From positions 1 through 10,268 of the forward strand of contig CAJJYO010000036.1 in assembly GCA_905197385.1 (NCBI GenBank): a stretch of 10,268 bases of DNA, in the 5' to 3' direction. Numbering within the stretch: position 1 is the stretch's first letter; each line of letters opens with the position of its first letter. A model generated the notes under the pieces. It was not told where the DNA came from. It did not search any database and saw only the letters and a program-made list of their open reading frames with translations. Of the stretch, positions 1 to 6,035 are shown in pieces. A program made the translations under genes and the position numbers. Origin of the DNA: an uncultured Collinsella sp. Its GTDB lineage: Bacteria > Actinomycetota > Coriobacteriia > Coriobacteriales > Coriobacteriaceae.

Positions 1-550
1 AAGAATAAGCCTTCATAATGCCGATGGAGAGGCTCAGCTTGTGGCCCGGGATGCCTGCGCCGATGGGGGCGTAAGCGCCGATGGTGTTGGAGGAAGTGGT
101 GTAGGGATAAATGCCGTAGTCGATATCACGCAGGGCTCCCAGCTGGGCCTCAAACATGATCTTCTTGCCGGCATCGTCAGCATCTGCCAGGTACTGGCCG
201 ACATCGCAGATGTAAGCGCTGAACACTTCCTGGAAGTGCTTGCACCAGTTCCACATATCGTCCACGCTGACAGGCTTCTGGTTATAAATGTTGACCATGG
301 TCAGGTTCTTGGATTCCACCAGGGTTTCCAGGCGCTTGCGCACACTGGCATCCATGTGGACCAAATCGCCCATGCGCAGGGTTTTCTTCATGTACTTATC
401 ACCATAGGTGTAAGCAATGCCGCGCTTGGTGGAACCAAACTGTGCGCCCGTTTTGGCAAGGCGGGCCTCCTCCAGGCCATCCTGCTCCACATGGAACGGC
501 ATGGTGATGGTAGCACGGTCAGAAATTTTCAGGTTGTCCGGGGTAATCTT
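1..550 (-). pseudogene. purA: Adenylosuccinate synthetase (PurA), internal fragment, runs off window
   Basis: The minus-strand frame is open from the FolD start at 640 to base 1, but from about codon 31 it reads as the middle of PurA, the enzyme joining IMP and aspartate in AMP synthesis. Visible family landmarks, in order, are NLKISDRATITMPFH, GSTKRGIAYTYGDKYMKK, LRMGDL, FEAQLGALRDIDYGIYPYT, SSNTIGAYAPIGAGIPG and GIMKAYS. This corresponds roughly to residues 100-310 of a normal PurA of about 430 residues. The N-terminal GDEGKGK nucleotide-binding loop and the whole first quarter are absent, so this is not a functional PurA as it stands. Codon use is less GC-rich than in fchA next door (for example AAA, ATT, TAT, TTT), consistent with another genomic origin. 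An assembly chimera is the simplest reading. A real recombination event cannot be excluded. Confidence 0.8.
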
Positions 551-640
551 AACACCCTGTTCGCGCAGGGCGGCGCAACGAGCGGCAAGTTCCTCGGTCA
601 AAGCGCGGGCAACGGGAGCACCCTTGAGCAGTTCGGCCAT
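551..640 (-). pseudogene. folD: FolD N-terminal fragment (methylenetetrahydrofolate dehydrogenase/cyclohydrolase)
   Basis: The ATG at 640-638 is preceded by a strong AAGGAAGAGGGG ribosome binding site that lies inside the end of fchA. The first 30 residues, starting MAELLKGAPVARALTEEL and ending REQGV, match the N-terminus typical of FolD, the bifunctional enzyme that converts methylene-THF to methenyl-THF and then to formyl-THF. A normal FolD continues with a segment like TLAIVRVG. Here the frame switches at the REQGV codons to PurA sequence without a stop. The start lies 2 nt past the fchA stop, so the two were clearly one folate operon before the switch. The identification rests on about 30 residues plus the operon context. 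Confidence 0.65.
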
Positions 641-642
641 GG

Positions 643-1275
643 CTATCCCCTCTTCCTTGCGGCGTCAGCAGCACGGCGCGCCAGTGCATCGGCGCGCGGC
701 AGCCACGTATCTAGTAGTTCATCGCACGCCGCCTCGAGTTCCTCGGCGCGCGCCCGGTCTTTCATAGATGTGGTGTTGGCAAAGAGCGTCAGGCTCGCGC
801 CTTGCATGGCGGCGCGGCAGAACACGGCGCCGCATGCCACGTCGGACAGCAACTGGCGCGAACCCTTGTCGGCCATGTCCTCGAGCAGCGCCAGCGCGCG
901 CCCGCAGGCATCCATGATCCGGTACGGCGGCATGGCCGCCACGCGCAACGCGTCCTGAATCGCCGCGGGTCGAGCCGGGTCCTCGCGCGGAACGCCGTAC
1001 GACGCGGACACCTGGCCGTATGCACGAACATCCTCGGCAACCAGACCCACTAGTTCCTGCGCCAACTCGTCTGCCTGGGCAAATGCACGCGTCAGATCGT
1101 CCGCCCGATCGCTAAGCGCGGGATTGGTCGCCCCGTAGCGAGCGACCATCCCGCAAAGCGAGGCGCCCAGCGCGCCCACAAAGGCGCTCGCGCTACCGCC
1201 GCCGGGAACCGGCTCGCGCGCGGCCAGCGCCTCGGCAAACCCACGGCAGGTCTTGTCCATCATCTCTTGGCTCAT
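643..1275 (-). CDS. fchA: Methenyltetrahydrofolate cyclohydrolase (FTCD_C/FchA family)
   Basis: This 210-residue protein belongs to the cyclodeaminase/cyclohydrolase family (the C-terminal domain of formiminotransferase-cyclodeaminase). Family members hydrolyse methenyl-THF to 10-formyl-THF, or act as formimino-THF cyclodeaminase, in the cytoplasm. The diagnostic motif PVPGGGSASAF is at residues 22-32, followed by the typical helical LGASLCGMVARY segment. The rest is alanine-rich helix, and the length is normal for the free-standing form. The ATG at 1275 has GAAGGTG seven bases upstream. In-frame ATGs at codons 5 and 6 are less well placed. The folD start follows 2 nt after the stop, which supports the cyclohydrolase role in one-carbon metabolism. 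I cannot separate cyclohydrolase from cyclodeaminase activity by sequence alone. A candidate promoter is listed at 1353-1381. Confidence 0.85.
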   Translation of the reverse strand: MSQEMMDKTCRGFAEALAAREPVPGGGSASAFVGALGASLCGMVARYGATNPALSDRADDLTRAFAQADELAQELVGLVAEDVRAYGQVSASYGVPREDPARPAAIQDALRVAAMPPYRIMDACGRALALLEDMADKGSRQLLSDVACGAVFCRAAMQGASLTLFANTTSMKDRARAEELEAACDELLDTWLPRADALARRAADAARKRG

Positions 1276-1352
1276 ACGTATGCACCTTCAAGTCATATAG
1301 ATCGGTCGGGCGGCAACTGCCGACCAACCGCATCAAACACGTAATGATGCTA

Positions 1353-1381
1353 AGTCTAGCCCATAAGCACATGAGCGTCAG
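1353..1381 (-). promoter_or_regulatory. Candidate sigma-70-type promoter for fchA-folD
   Basis: On the minus strand a -35-like CTGACG (1376-1381) and a -10-like TAGACT (1353-1358) are separated by exactly 17 bases. Each matches the consensus at four of six positions. The predicted start of transcription is about 1346, giving a leader of about 70 bases. The leader contains two short inverted repeats, GCATCA/TGATGC (1330-1350) and GGTCGG/CCGACC (1304-1325). There is no U-tract after them, so I see no attenuator. Confidence 0.4.
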
Positions 1382-1436
1382 CACACCTGGCCATCGCGGA
1401 TTTCTATGACGAACGATAGGCGTCGGCGCCGCAAAC

Positions 1437-1452
1437 ATGGGACACATGGCCC
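1437..1452 (+). repeat. Shared upstream motif, copy 1
   Basis: The 16-base string ATGGGACACATGGCCC occurs here and again at 2394-2409, upstream of each of the two lipoprotein genes. Similarity continues for about ten more bases (CC, then TT, then CGAG). It lies about 200 bases before the first start codon and 75 before the second, so it is not at a fixed distance. It may be part of the duplicated unit or a regulatory element. Its function is unknown. Confidence 0.6.
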
Positions 1453-1652
1453 ACCTTTCGAGACTCCCGAACGGCACAAACTGGGGCATATCTATAAGTA
1501 AGGAACCCGTTGGGGCACGGCCGCGCAACGGCCACAAGCGATGAACGGAGGCATAAGCCGCACAGTGCACAGAGACATCCGCCGCCAGCGCAATCAGTAC
1601 CCCAACAGCATGCGGCGCCGTGATGTCATCGGCAGACAAGGAGGACGCCACC

Positions 1653-2258
1653 ATGAAGAAAAAGACCCTATCGATCCTTTCCCTGTGCATCGCCCTCTTT
1701 GCCGCGTTTGCCCTTGTCGGCTGCGGCGGGAGCGCATCGGGCGTGGGCGGCAGTACCTCAAAGAGCGAAGGCAAGGAAAAGGCCCCCGTCGCCGAAAAGA
1801 CTGACTTTATCTGGTTTAAGGTCGAGATGCCCGAGAGCGTTGGCGTAAGCGACTCCGCTGGCAAGAATGCCGACAGGGTCCAGCTCACCTTCCCCGAAGA
1901 CGAGAACGGTTCGGCCGATCGCTTTATCCCCGTTTGGAAAAAAGCGCTGACGGCAGAGGAATCCCACGCCGACCAGGCAGAAAAGAAAGGTGATACGTTC
2001 CAGTGGAAGGATGGCGGGTCCGTCGAGTATAACGGCAGGACGTGGCTCGTCGGAACGTACGAGGACAGCAGCGGCGTCTCAACCCTCCTCTTTACCGACG
2101 TTGAGCCGGGAAGCGTCTACGTCCTCATCTCGAACTTCGATCTGCATAAGAAAGAAGCCGAGGCGCTCCTCAACTCCATCGAGTTCCCCGATGACATGGC
2201 GAAGGCAGTTGCCGAGGCACGCGAAGTCGAGATTTCGAGCATCGAGATCAAGCATTAG
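1653..2258 (+). CDS. Putative lipoprotein, paralogue 1 of a tandem pair
   Basis: The 201-residue protein begins with a classic lipoprotein signal: MKKK, a hydrophobic core, and the lipobox LVGC with the lipidated cysteine at residue 24. A short Gly/Ser/Lys-rich linker follows (about 25-48). The mature domain has the segments TDFIWFKVEMPE, ADRFIPV, the YNGRTW region, a LFTDVEPGSVYV strand and a helical C-terminus ending EIKH. It should be anchored to the outer face of the membrane. I do not recognise a named family. The domain is shared with the next gene, with the same order of segments. The ATG at 1653 is chosen over an upstream ATG at 1620 because AAGGAGGAC sits just before it and the signal peptide then starts correctly. 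Downstream there is an intrinsic terminator, so it is probably transcribed alone. Confidence 0.85.
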   Translation: MKKKTLSILSLCIALFAAFALVGCGGSASGVGGSTSKSEGKEKAPVAEKTDFIWFKVEMPESVGVSDSAGKNADRVQLTFPEDENGSADRFIPVWKKALTAEESHADQAEKKGDTFQWKDGGSVEYNGRTWLVGTYEDSSGVSTLLFTDVEPGSVYVLISNFDLHKKEAEALLNSIEFPDDMAKAVAEAREVEISSIEIKH

Positions 2259-2311
2259 GGGCTCGCACGCAGCATCGCATGCGCAGTCATTAAATGATCG
2301 GACGCCCAGCC

Positions 2312-2347
2312 AGGGGAGGATCGGATCGGCCGGCCCTCCCCTCTTTT
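2312..2347 (+). terminator. Intrinsic terminator after lipoprotein 1
   Basis: A perfect 8-bp stem, AGGGGAGG (2312-2319) and CCTCCCCT (2335-2342), closes a 15-base GC-rich loop and is followed by CTTTT (2343-2347). It lies 54 bases after the stop codon and separates the two lipoprotein genes into different transcripts. Confidence 0.75.
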
Positions 2348-2393
2348 GCGCCCGGACATATTGCCACTTGCCGGCGCAAATCCGGCCCTCAGA

Positions 2394-2409
2394 ATGGGAC
2401 ACATGGCCC
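2394..2409 (+). repeat. Shared upstream motif, copy 2
   Basis: This is the second exact copy of ATGGGACACATGGCCC (first at 1437-1452). It sits between the terminator of lipoprotein 1 and the start of lipoprotein 2. A -10-like TACAGT lies at 2432-2437, but I see no properly spaced -35, so the promoter is not assigned. Confidence 0.6.
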
Positions 2410-2484
2410 CCCCTTACGAGCCGCTCGCGCGTACAGTAAAGGCAGGTAATCCATGGACGGTTACAGATCGAGGAGGACACGACC

Positions 2485-3078
2485 ATGAAAAAGAAGGCCT
2501 TTGCGATTCTCACCCTCTGCATCAGTCTCTTTGCCGCAGTTGCCTTGGTGGGTTGCGGTGGCAGCGGCGGCGCTACCGGCAGCGGCGGTGGCGGTGGAGC
2601 GGAAAAGCCAGCCGTGGATATGAGGACCGACTTCATTTGGTTTAAGGTCGAAGTCCCCGAGGGCGTCGAAATCACGGACGTCGCAGGCGATACCGCCGAC
2701 AGGGCCCAGTTTAAGTTCACCGAGAGCGAGCATGCCAGCGACCGCTTCATCCCCGTCTTCGATCCTGACAAGAAGGCCGATGAACTGTTTGACTACGAGG
2801 CAAAGTGGAAGGCCAACTCCGGATGGACCGAGAGCGATCCCGTTAAGTACAACGGCAAGACCTGGCGCAGCGCCTACTTTACGCACTCGGGCGGCGTGAC
2901 GACCGAGTACTTCACCGACGTTGACGGCGGCAGCGCGTACGTGCGCATCGACAACGTCGAGGAACACAAGGACGCCGTCGAGACCATGATGGAGTCTCTG
3001 GAATTTGCCGACGACATCGCCAAGGCCAAGACCGAGGCCATGGACGTTAAGCTCGAGGATATCGAGATTAAACGCTAA
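2485..3078 (+). CDS. Putative lipoprotein, paralogue 2 of a tandem pair
   Basis: The 197-residue protein has the same design as its upstream neighbour: MKKK start, hydrophobic core, lipobox LVGC with cysteine 24, then a Gly-rich linker (about 25-40). The mature domain carries TDFIWFKVEVPE, SDRFIPVF, the YNGKTW region, EYFTDVDGGSAYVRIDNVEEHK and a helical end DIEIKR. Matching segments in the same order, the nearly identical first 24 residues and the shared upstream motif all point to a tandem duplication followed by divergence. A GAGGAGGAC ribosome binding site precedes the ATG. The linker is glycine-rich here and lysine/serine-rich in the first copy. The function is unknown. An extracellular membrane-anchored role follows from the signal. 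Confidence 0.85.
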   Translation: MKKKAFAILTLCISLFAAVALVGCGGSGGATGSGGGGGAEKPAVDMRTDFIWFKVEVPEGVEITDVAGDTADRAQFKFTESEHASDRFIPVFDPDKKADELFDYEAKWKANSGWTESDPVKYNGKTWRSAYFTHSGGVTTEYFTDVDGGSAYVRIDNVEEHKDAVETMMESLEFADDIAKAKTEAMDVKLEDIEIKR

Positions 3079-3113
3079 AGCTCCAACGGCATGCAGCAGC
3101 GCCGTTTTAGCTC

Positions 3114-3154
3114 AGCCGGGATGCAAGGTGTGACTCCTTGCATCCCGGCTTTTT
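3114..3154 (+). terminator. Strong intrinsic terminator after lipoprotein 2
   Basis: A perfect 15-bp stem pairs 3114-3128 (AGCCGGGATGCAAGG) with 3136-3150, around a 7-base loop (TGTGACT), and is followed directly by a T run (3150-3154). On the minus strand there is no T tract after the hairpin. It therefore mainly serves the plus-strand lipoprotein gene, although the converging small gene ends only 19 bases away. Confidence 0.9.
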
Positions 3155-3172
3155 GTGTTCGAAAGCGCCCGG

Positions 3173-3442
3173 TCACATCACCATATTGAGCACGTTGACG
3201 AATTCCTGAGCCCGGGAGCGGCTGCTCAGGCAAAAGACACAGGCAGTCAACAACCTGTTGCGCAGAAAAACATTGCGGCCCTTGATCCTGTTAACGCCCG
3301 TGATGTCCTCAAGGTAGACAATCTCGATATGCTTGCCGCCGAAAGTGCCCTTCTTGAGCACCTCGATGCGGTTAGGGTAGATCTTGACGTCTTTAAACCT
3401 GCCCGAACCTTTGTCCTGGAACAGCAAAGTGTTGTTGTCCAT
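3173..3442 (-). CDS. Small PH-like domain protein
   Basis: This 89-residue protein has no signal peptide or membrane segment. Its pattern of alternating strands (TLLFQDKGSG, DVKIYPNRIEVLKKG, HIEIVYLEDITGV, RNVFLRNRLLTACVFCL) ending in a helix (SRAQEFVNVLNMV) resembles small bacterial pleckstrin-homology-like proteins (DUF4429-type). That assignment is by pattern only. I chose the ATG at 3442 because AGGGGTGG lies just upstream. A GTG at 3487 would add 15 residues, but it has no ribosome binding site and overlaps a -10-like TAAAAT (3488-3493 on this strand). The gene stands alone and converges with the lipoprotein pair. Its function is not known. Confidence 0.6.
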   Translation of the reverse strand: MDNNTLLFQDKGSGRFKDVKIYPNRIEVLKKGTFGGKHIEIVYLEDITGVNRIKGRNVFLRNRLLTACVFCLSSRSRAQEFVNVLNMVM

Positions 3443-3610
3443 AAGCGCCACCCCTATGAGGTTCGATAAAACTGTCTCTATGGTCACATTTTAGTCACCG
3501 AAAGGCTCCCATGCGAAGGTGCCAGACAGCACAGCAATTCGTGTCCGCGCGAGGCTTTAAACTAAATGCGATAAAGATGCATTCCACAAGATGAAAGTGG
3601 GGCGACAGTG

Positions 3611-4660
3611 ATGGGCGAACTGGTAAACCGTGGAGAATCGGCAATCGTGCCAGAAGTTTTTTACAAGCAGGTTTCCTCGATTCTCAACGCCGCTCGCGAC
3701 AAGGCCTATACCGCCGTTAACTTTGCGATGGTTGAGGCGTATTGGGAGATCGGCAAGAGCATTGTTGATGAACAGGGCGGAGAGGAGCGCGCAGCATATG
3801 GAGAGGCATTGATTGCAGGCCCCTCCAGAAGGCTTACCGCGGATTTCGGAAGAGGCTTTGGCATCGCAAACCTTCGCAATATGCGTCAGTTCTTTCTTGC
3901 GTTTCCAATTCGCGACGCACTGCGTAGCGAATTGAGCTGGACTCATTACCGCAGGTTGATGCGCATTCCCGACCCTGATGCTCGCGCCTGGTACATGAAC
4001 GAATGCGCCGATTCTCGTTGGAGCACGCGTCAGCTCGAGCGCCAGATCAACACCATGTTCCGCGAGCGCCTACTTGCCAGCAAGGACAAAGAGGCCGTCA
4101 CCCAGGAAATCCAAAAGAGCGCCCCGGCTCGTCGCCCCGAGGATATCATCCGCGACCCATATGTACTGGAGTTTTTAGGTTTCTCGGACGATGCTACGTT
4201 TCGTGAGAGCGATCTAGAGCAGGCGCTCATCACGCATCTTCAGAAGTTCCTGCTGGAGCTTGGCCGTGGCTTCGCTTTCGAGGCGCGCCAAAAGCGCATC
4301 ACCTTTGGTGGGCGCCATTTCTATATTGACCTTGTTTTTTACAACTATCTGATGCGCTGCTTCGTGCTCATCGACCTTAAGACCGATGACCTTACGCATC
4401 AGGACCTGGGCCAGATGCAAATGTATGTGAACTACTACACGCGCGAACTCATGAACGAAGGCGACAATCCGCCCATAGGCATCGTGCTCTGCGCGGACAA
4501 AAGCGATTCGATCGTCGAGTACACGCTGCCCGAAGACAACGACCAAGTGTTTGCCGCCAAATACCTGCCATATCTTCCAAGCAAGGAAGAGCTGGCGCGC
4601 GAGCTGAGTGCCGAGTACCGCGCCATCAACGAAGCGACTAATGGCGAAGTGCAAGGATAG
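3611..4660 (+). CDS. YhcG/DUF1016-type PDDEXK nuclease domain protein
   Basis: The protein (349 residues from the ATG at 3611; GTG at 3608 is an alternative start) has the two-part structure of the YhcG/DUF1016 family. The N-terminal helical domain (about 15-150) includes the conserved AYWEIGKSIV segment (43-52), an FGRGFGIANLRNMRQF motif and the LSWTHYRRLMRIPD region. The C-terminal domain (about 175-315) is a PDDEXK nuclease fold: FYIDLVFYNY with Asp240, then VLIDLK with Asp255 and Lys257, then the DLGQMQMYVNYY helix. Asp at 255 stands where Glu is more common, still acidic. Length is normal and the frame is intact. Family members are predicted endonucleases, often found near restriction-modification and defence genes. 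The substrate is unknown. No methylase or specificity subunit is nearby; the next gene is an ADP-ribosylglycohydrolase. Confidence 0.85.
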   Translation: MGELVNRGESAIVPEVFYKQVSSILNAARDKAYTAVNFAMVEAYWEIGKSIVDEQGGEERAAYGEALIAGPSRRLTADFGRGFGIANLRNMRQFFLAFPIRDALRSELSWTHYRRLMRIPDPDARAWYMNECADSRWSTRQLERQINTMFRERLLASKDKEAVTQEIQKSAPARRPEDIIRDPYVLEFLGFSDDATFRESDLEQALITHLQKFLLELGRGFAFEARQKRITFGGRHFYIDLVFYNYLMRCFVLIDLKTDDLTHQDLGQMQMYVNYYTRELMNEGDNPPIGIVLCADKSDSIVEYTLPEDNDQVFAAKYLPYLPSKEELARELSAEYRAINEATNGEVQG

Positions 4661-4723
4661 CAGCACGTTGCGACCGATACCCCCGACGGCACTCCACATC
4701 ACCCGGGAAAAGAGGAGCTTTCC

Positions 4724-5512
4724 ATGACACACAGACCGAAAACAACGCTGCGCGACTGCATCTATGGGCTTGCCGTCGGTGACGCGCTGGGCGTTCCCTA
4801 CGAGTTCAGACCTCGTGGCACGTTCGAATGCACCGACATGATCGGCTACGGCACGCACGAGCAGCCCGCCGGCACCTGGAGCGACGACACATCTATGACG
4901 CTCGCCACCTGCGACTCCATCAGAGAGCTCGGCCGCATTGACACCGAGGACATGCGCGACAAATTCGTGAGCTGGATTGCCCGTGGCGAGTATACGATCG
5001 ACGGCGTTTTCGACTACGGCGGCACAACCGCCCGCGCCTTGCACACCGGCAAAGGAGGCTCCGGCGAACGCGACAACGGCAACGGATCGCTCATGCGCAT
5101 CGCTCCCCTGGCGTTCACCGATGCGACAGACGAAGAGGCCAGCAAAGTCTCGGCGATTACGCACGCCCACAGAACGTCGACCGACGCATGCATCATATTT
5201 GTTGAGCTGATGAGGGACGTGATGAACGGCGCGCTCCCCTCGTGGGCGCTGCAGCTAAAAAGCGCGCCCGAGCACGAAATCAGTTCCGGCGGCTTCGTGC
5301 GTGACACGCTTAAAGCCGCTACCTGGTGCTTCGTCAACACTAACAGCTACGAAGATTGCGTCCTTGCCGCCGTCAATCTGGGCGACGACACCGACACCAC
5401 CGCAGCCGTCGCAGGCGCCCTTGCCGGCACAGCATACGGCATGGACGCAATTCCGCAGGAGTGGGTCAACGCCTTGCGAGGCAAAGAGTTGATTGAGGGC
5501 TGCTTGTTTTAG
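4724..5512 (+). CDS. ADP-ribosylglycohydrolase (DraG/ARH family)
   Basis: The 262-residue protein is a complete member of the ADP-ribosylglycohydrolase family, which removes ADP-ribose from modified proteins or nucleic acids using two magnesium ions. Landmarks in order: the GLAVGDALGVPYEF opening (15-28), the metal-binding GTWSDDTSM (Ser53, Asp54, Asp55, Thr56), the NGNGSLMR segment (118-125), HAHRTS (147-152), and the second metal site LGDDTDTT (219-226) followed by the AAVAGALAG helix. All expected acidic ligands are present. It is slightly shorter than DraG itself, but no motif is missing. An AGAGGAG ribosome binding site precedes the ATG. It starts 63 bases after the nuclease gene on the same strand with no visible terminator between, so co-transcription is possible. 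The natural substrate is unknown, and no ADP-ribosyltransferase is seen in the window. Confidence 0.9.
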   Translation: MTHRPKTTLRDCIYGLAVGDALGVPYEFRPRGTFECTDMIGYGTHEQPAGTWSDDTSMTLATCDSIRELGRIDTEDMRDKFVSWIARGEYTIDGVFDYGGTTARALHTGKGGSGERDNGNGSLMRIAPLAFTDATDEEASKVSAITHAHRTSTDACIIFVELMRDVMNGALPSWALQLKSAPEHEISSGGFVRDTLKAATWCFVNTNSYEDCVLAAVNLGDDTDTTAAVAGALAGTAYGMDAIPQEWVNALRGKELIEGCLF

Positions 5513-5703
5513 GGCGCGCTGACAGCAGAAACAGGCCGGGAGGCATCGTGGAGAGGTCGACGCTGCGCGCGGCTGCGAGGGTCTTTTCGCGATTCCTTCA
5601 GCGCGCTCTCGTAGAGCGCCTTGTAGTCGGGGTCCTGGCCGGTGTCTCCGCCCTGTGCAGGTTCGGTCGGCTCGGTCTCGGCGGGCGTGGTCTCATGGGC
5701 CAT
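5509..5703 (-). pseudogene. Probable phage scaffold protein, N-terminal fragment
   Basis: An ATG at 5703 with the strong ribosome binding site GGAGGGAG opens a 64-residue frame. The first 40 residues are Glu/Thr/Pro/Gly-rich and lead into DYKALYESALKESRK, the acidic head and coiled-coil start typical of capsid scaffold proteins in phages of related hosts. After residue 40 (about 5583) the sequence turns into Arg/Pro/Ser-rich nonsense and stops. The coiled-coil body expected of a scaffold protein (well over 100 further residues) is missing, so a deletion joined the gene start to unrelated DNA. The stop lies inside the end of the converging ADP-ribosylglycohydrolase gene. The assignment is by pattern; any acidic phage structural protein remains possible. 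Confidence 0.5.
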
Positions 5704-5766
5704 GCTCCCTCCATTTCTGCCCCGTGTGAGGCATCATCTTGTCCCGTGCGGGGCGCTTTTCGGCAT

Positions 5767-5798
5767 GAACCAGGCCACCCGTGCGGATGGCCTGGTTC
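5767..5798 (-). repeat. Perfect hairpin downstream of the tRNA pair
   Basis: An 11-bp perfect inverted repeat, GAACCAGGCCA (5767-5777) and TGGCCTGGTTC (5788-5798), encloses a 10-base loop. It starts 7 bases beyond the CCA end of the tRNA-Leu gene. Neither strand has a T tract after it, so it is not a standard terminator. A role as a 3' processing or stability hairpin for the tRNA transcript is likely but unproven. Confidence 0.65.
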
Positions 5799-5804
5799 AA
5801 CGTT

Positions 5805-5890
5805 TGGTCAGGCCGGCTGGACTCGAACCCGCACGGGCGAAGCCCACGTGCTCCTGAGGCACGCGCGTCTATCAATTCCGCCACGCCCCG
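5805..5890 (-). tRNA. tRNA-Leu (CAG), divergent or decaying, with encoded CCA
   Basis: The minus strand folds as a class II tRNA of 86 bases: acceptor CGGGGCG, the TGGCGGAATTGATAGACGCG D region typical of tRNA-Leu, anticodon stem CGTGC/GCACG around loop CTCAGGA (anticodon CAG), a variable arm GGGC-TTC-GCCC, T loop TTCGAGT, then discriminator A and CCA (5805-5807). There are flaws: one G-G mismatch in the acceptor stem, one G-A mismatch in the T stem, and the D loop has GA where GG is invariant. It begins one base after the CCA of tRNA-Trp, so the two are probably cut from one transcript. The setting suggests a phage-borne tRNA. Function is doubtful. Confidence 0.7.
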
Positions 5891-5891
5891 A

Positions 5892-5965
5892 TGGCACCTG
5901 GCCGAGGAATCGAACCCCGGTAAGCAGTTTTGGAGACCGCCGCACTGACATTGCGCTAGCCAGGT
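5892..5965 (-). tRNA. tRNA-Trp (CCA), with encoded 3' CCA and a shortened D loop
   Basis: This 74-base gene has a perfect 7-bp acceptor stem (ACCTGGC/GCCAGGT), T8-A9, D stem GCGC/GTGC, anticodon stem GCGGT/ACTGC around CTCCAAA (anticodon CCA, tryptophan), a 4-base variable loop, T stem CGGGG/CCTCG with loop TTCGATT, discriminator G and an encoded CCA (5892-5894). The D loop reads AATGTCA, one G short of the expected AATGGTCA, so the invariant G18-G19 pair is lost. All other parts are sound. It may still be functional, but the D-loop/T-loop contact would be weakened. It lies directly upstream of tRNA-Leu. Confidence 0.8.
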
Positions 5966-5985
5966 GTGTATAATCTGATTTGAAA

Positions 5986-6019
5986 AGCCCTGGGCGTGCT
6001 GGATAGCTAACCTGGGGCT
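5986..6019 (-). terminator. Weak terminator-like hairpin
   Basis: On the minus strand AGCCC (6015-6019) pairs with GGGCT (5986-5990), with an imperfect inner extension, and is followed by TTTTC. It lies 17 bases after the stop codon of the fragment ending at 6036 and before the tRNA genes. The stem is short and interrupted, so this is tentative. Confidence 0.3.
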
Positions 6020-6035
6020 CATTTCTTTATGTCGT

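Larger units (their letters stand above)
1276..1652. other. Divergent intergenic region between fchA and lipoprotein 1
   Basis: This stretch of 377 bases holds no convincing gene. It contains the candidate fchA promoter and its leader inverted repeats (1304-1381), the shared motif at 1437-1452, and a -10-like TATAAG at 1493-1498 on the plus strand without a good -35. The last 15 bases carry the AAGGAGGAC ribosome binding site of the lipoprotein. Frames that cross it on both strands are short or extend from neighbouring genes in the wrong frame. Confidence 0.6.

Noticed and set aside
41..958. Long plus-strand frame of 305 residues
   Set aside because: It is antisense to the FolD/PurA frame and fchA, lacks a ribosome binding site and shows no protein family features. 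The minus strand carries clear family motifs.
4214..5170. Minus-strand frame of 318 residues across the nuclease and ADP-ribosylglycohydrolase genes
   Set aside because: It is an antisense shadow in GC-rich DNA. Both plus-strand genes have complete catalytic motifs over the same bases.
5969..5974. Perfect TATAAT on the plus strand next to the tRNA-Trp gene
   Set aside because: No -35 at suitable spacing (TTGCGC is only 12 bases away and lies inside the tRNA), and no plus-strand gene starts downstream.
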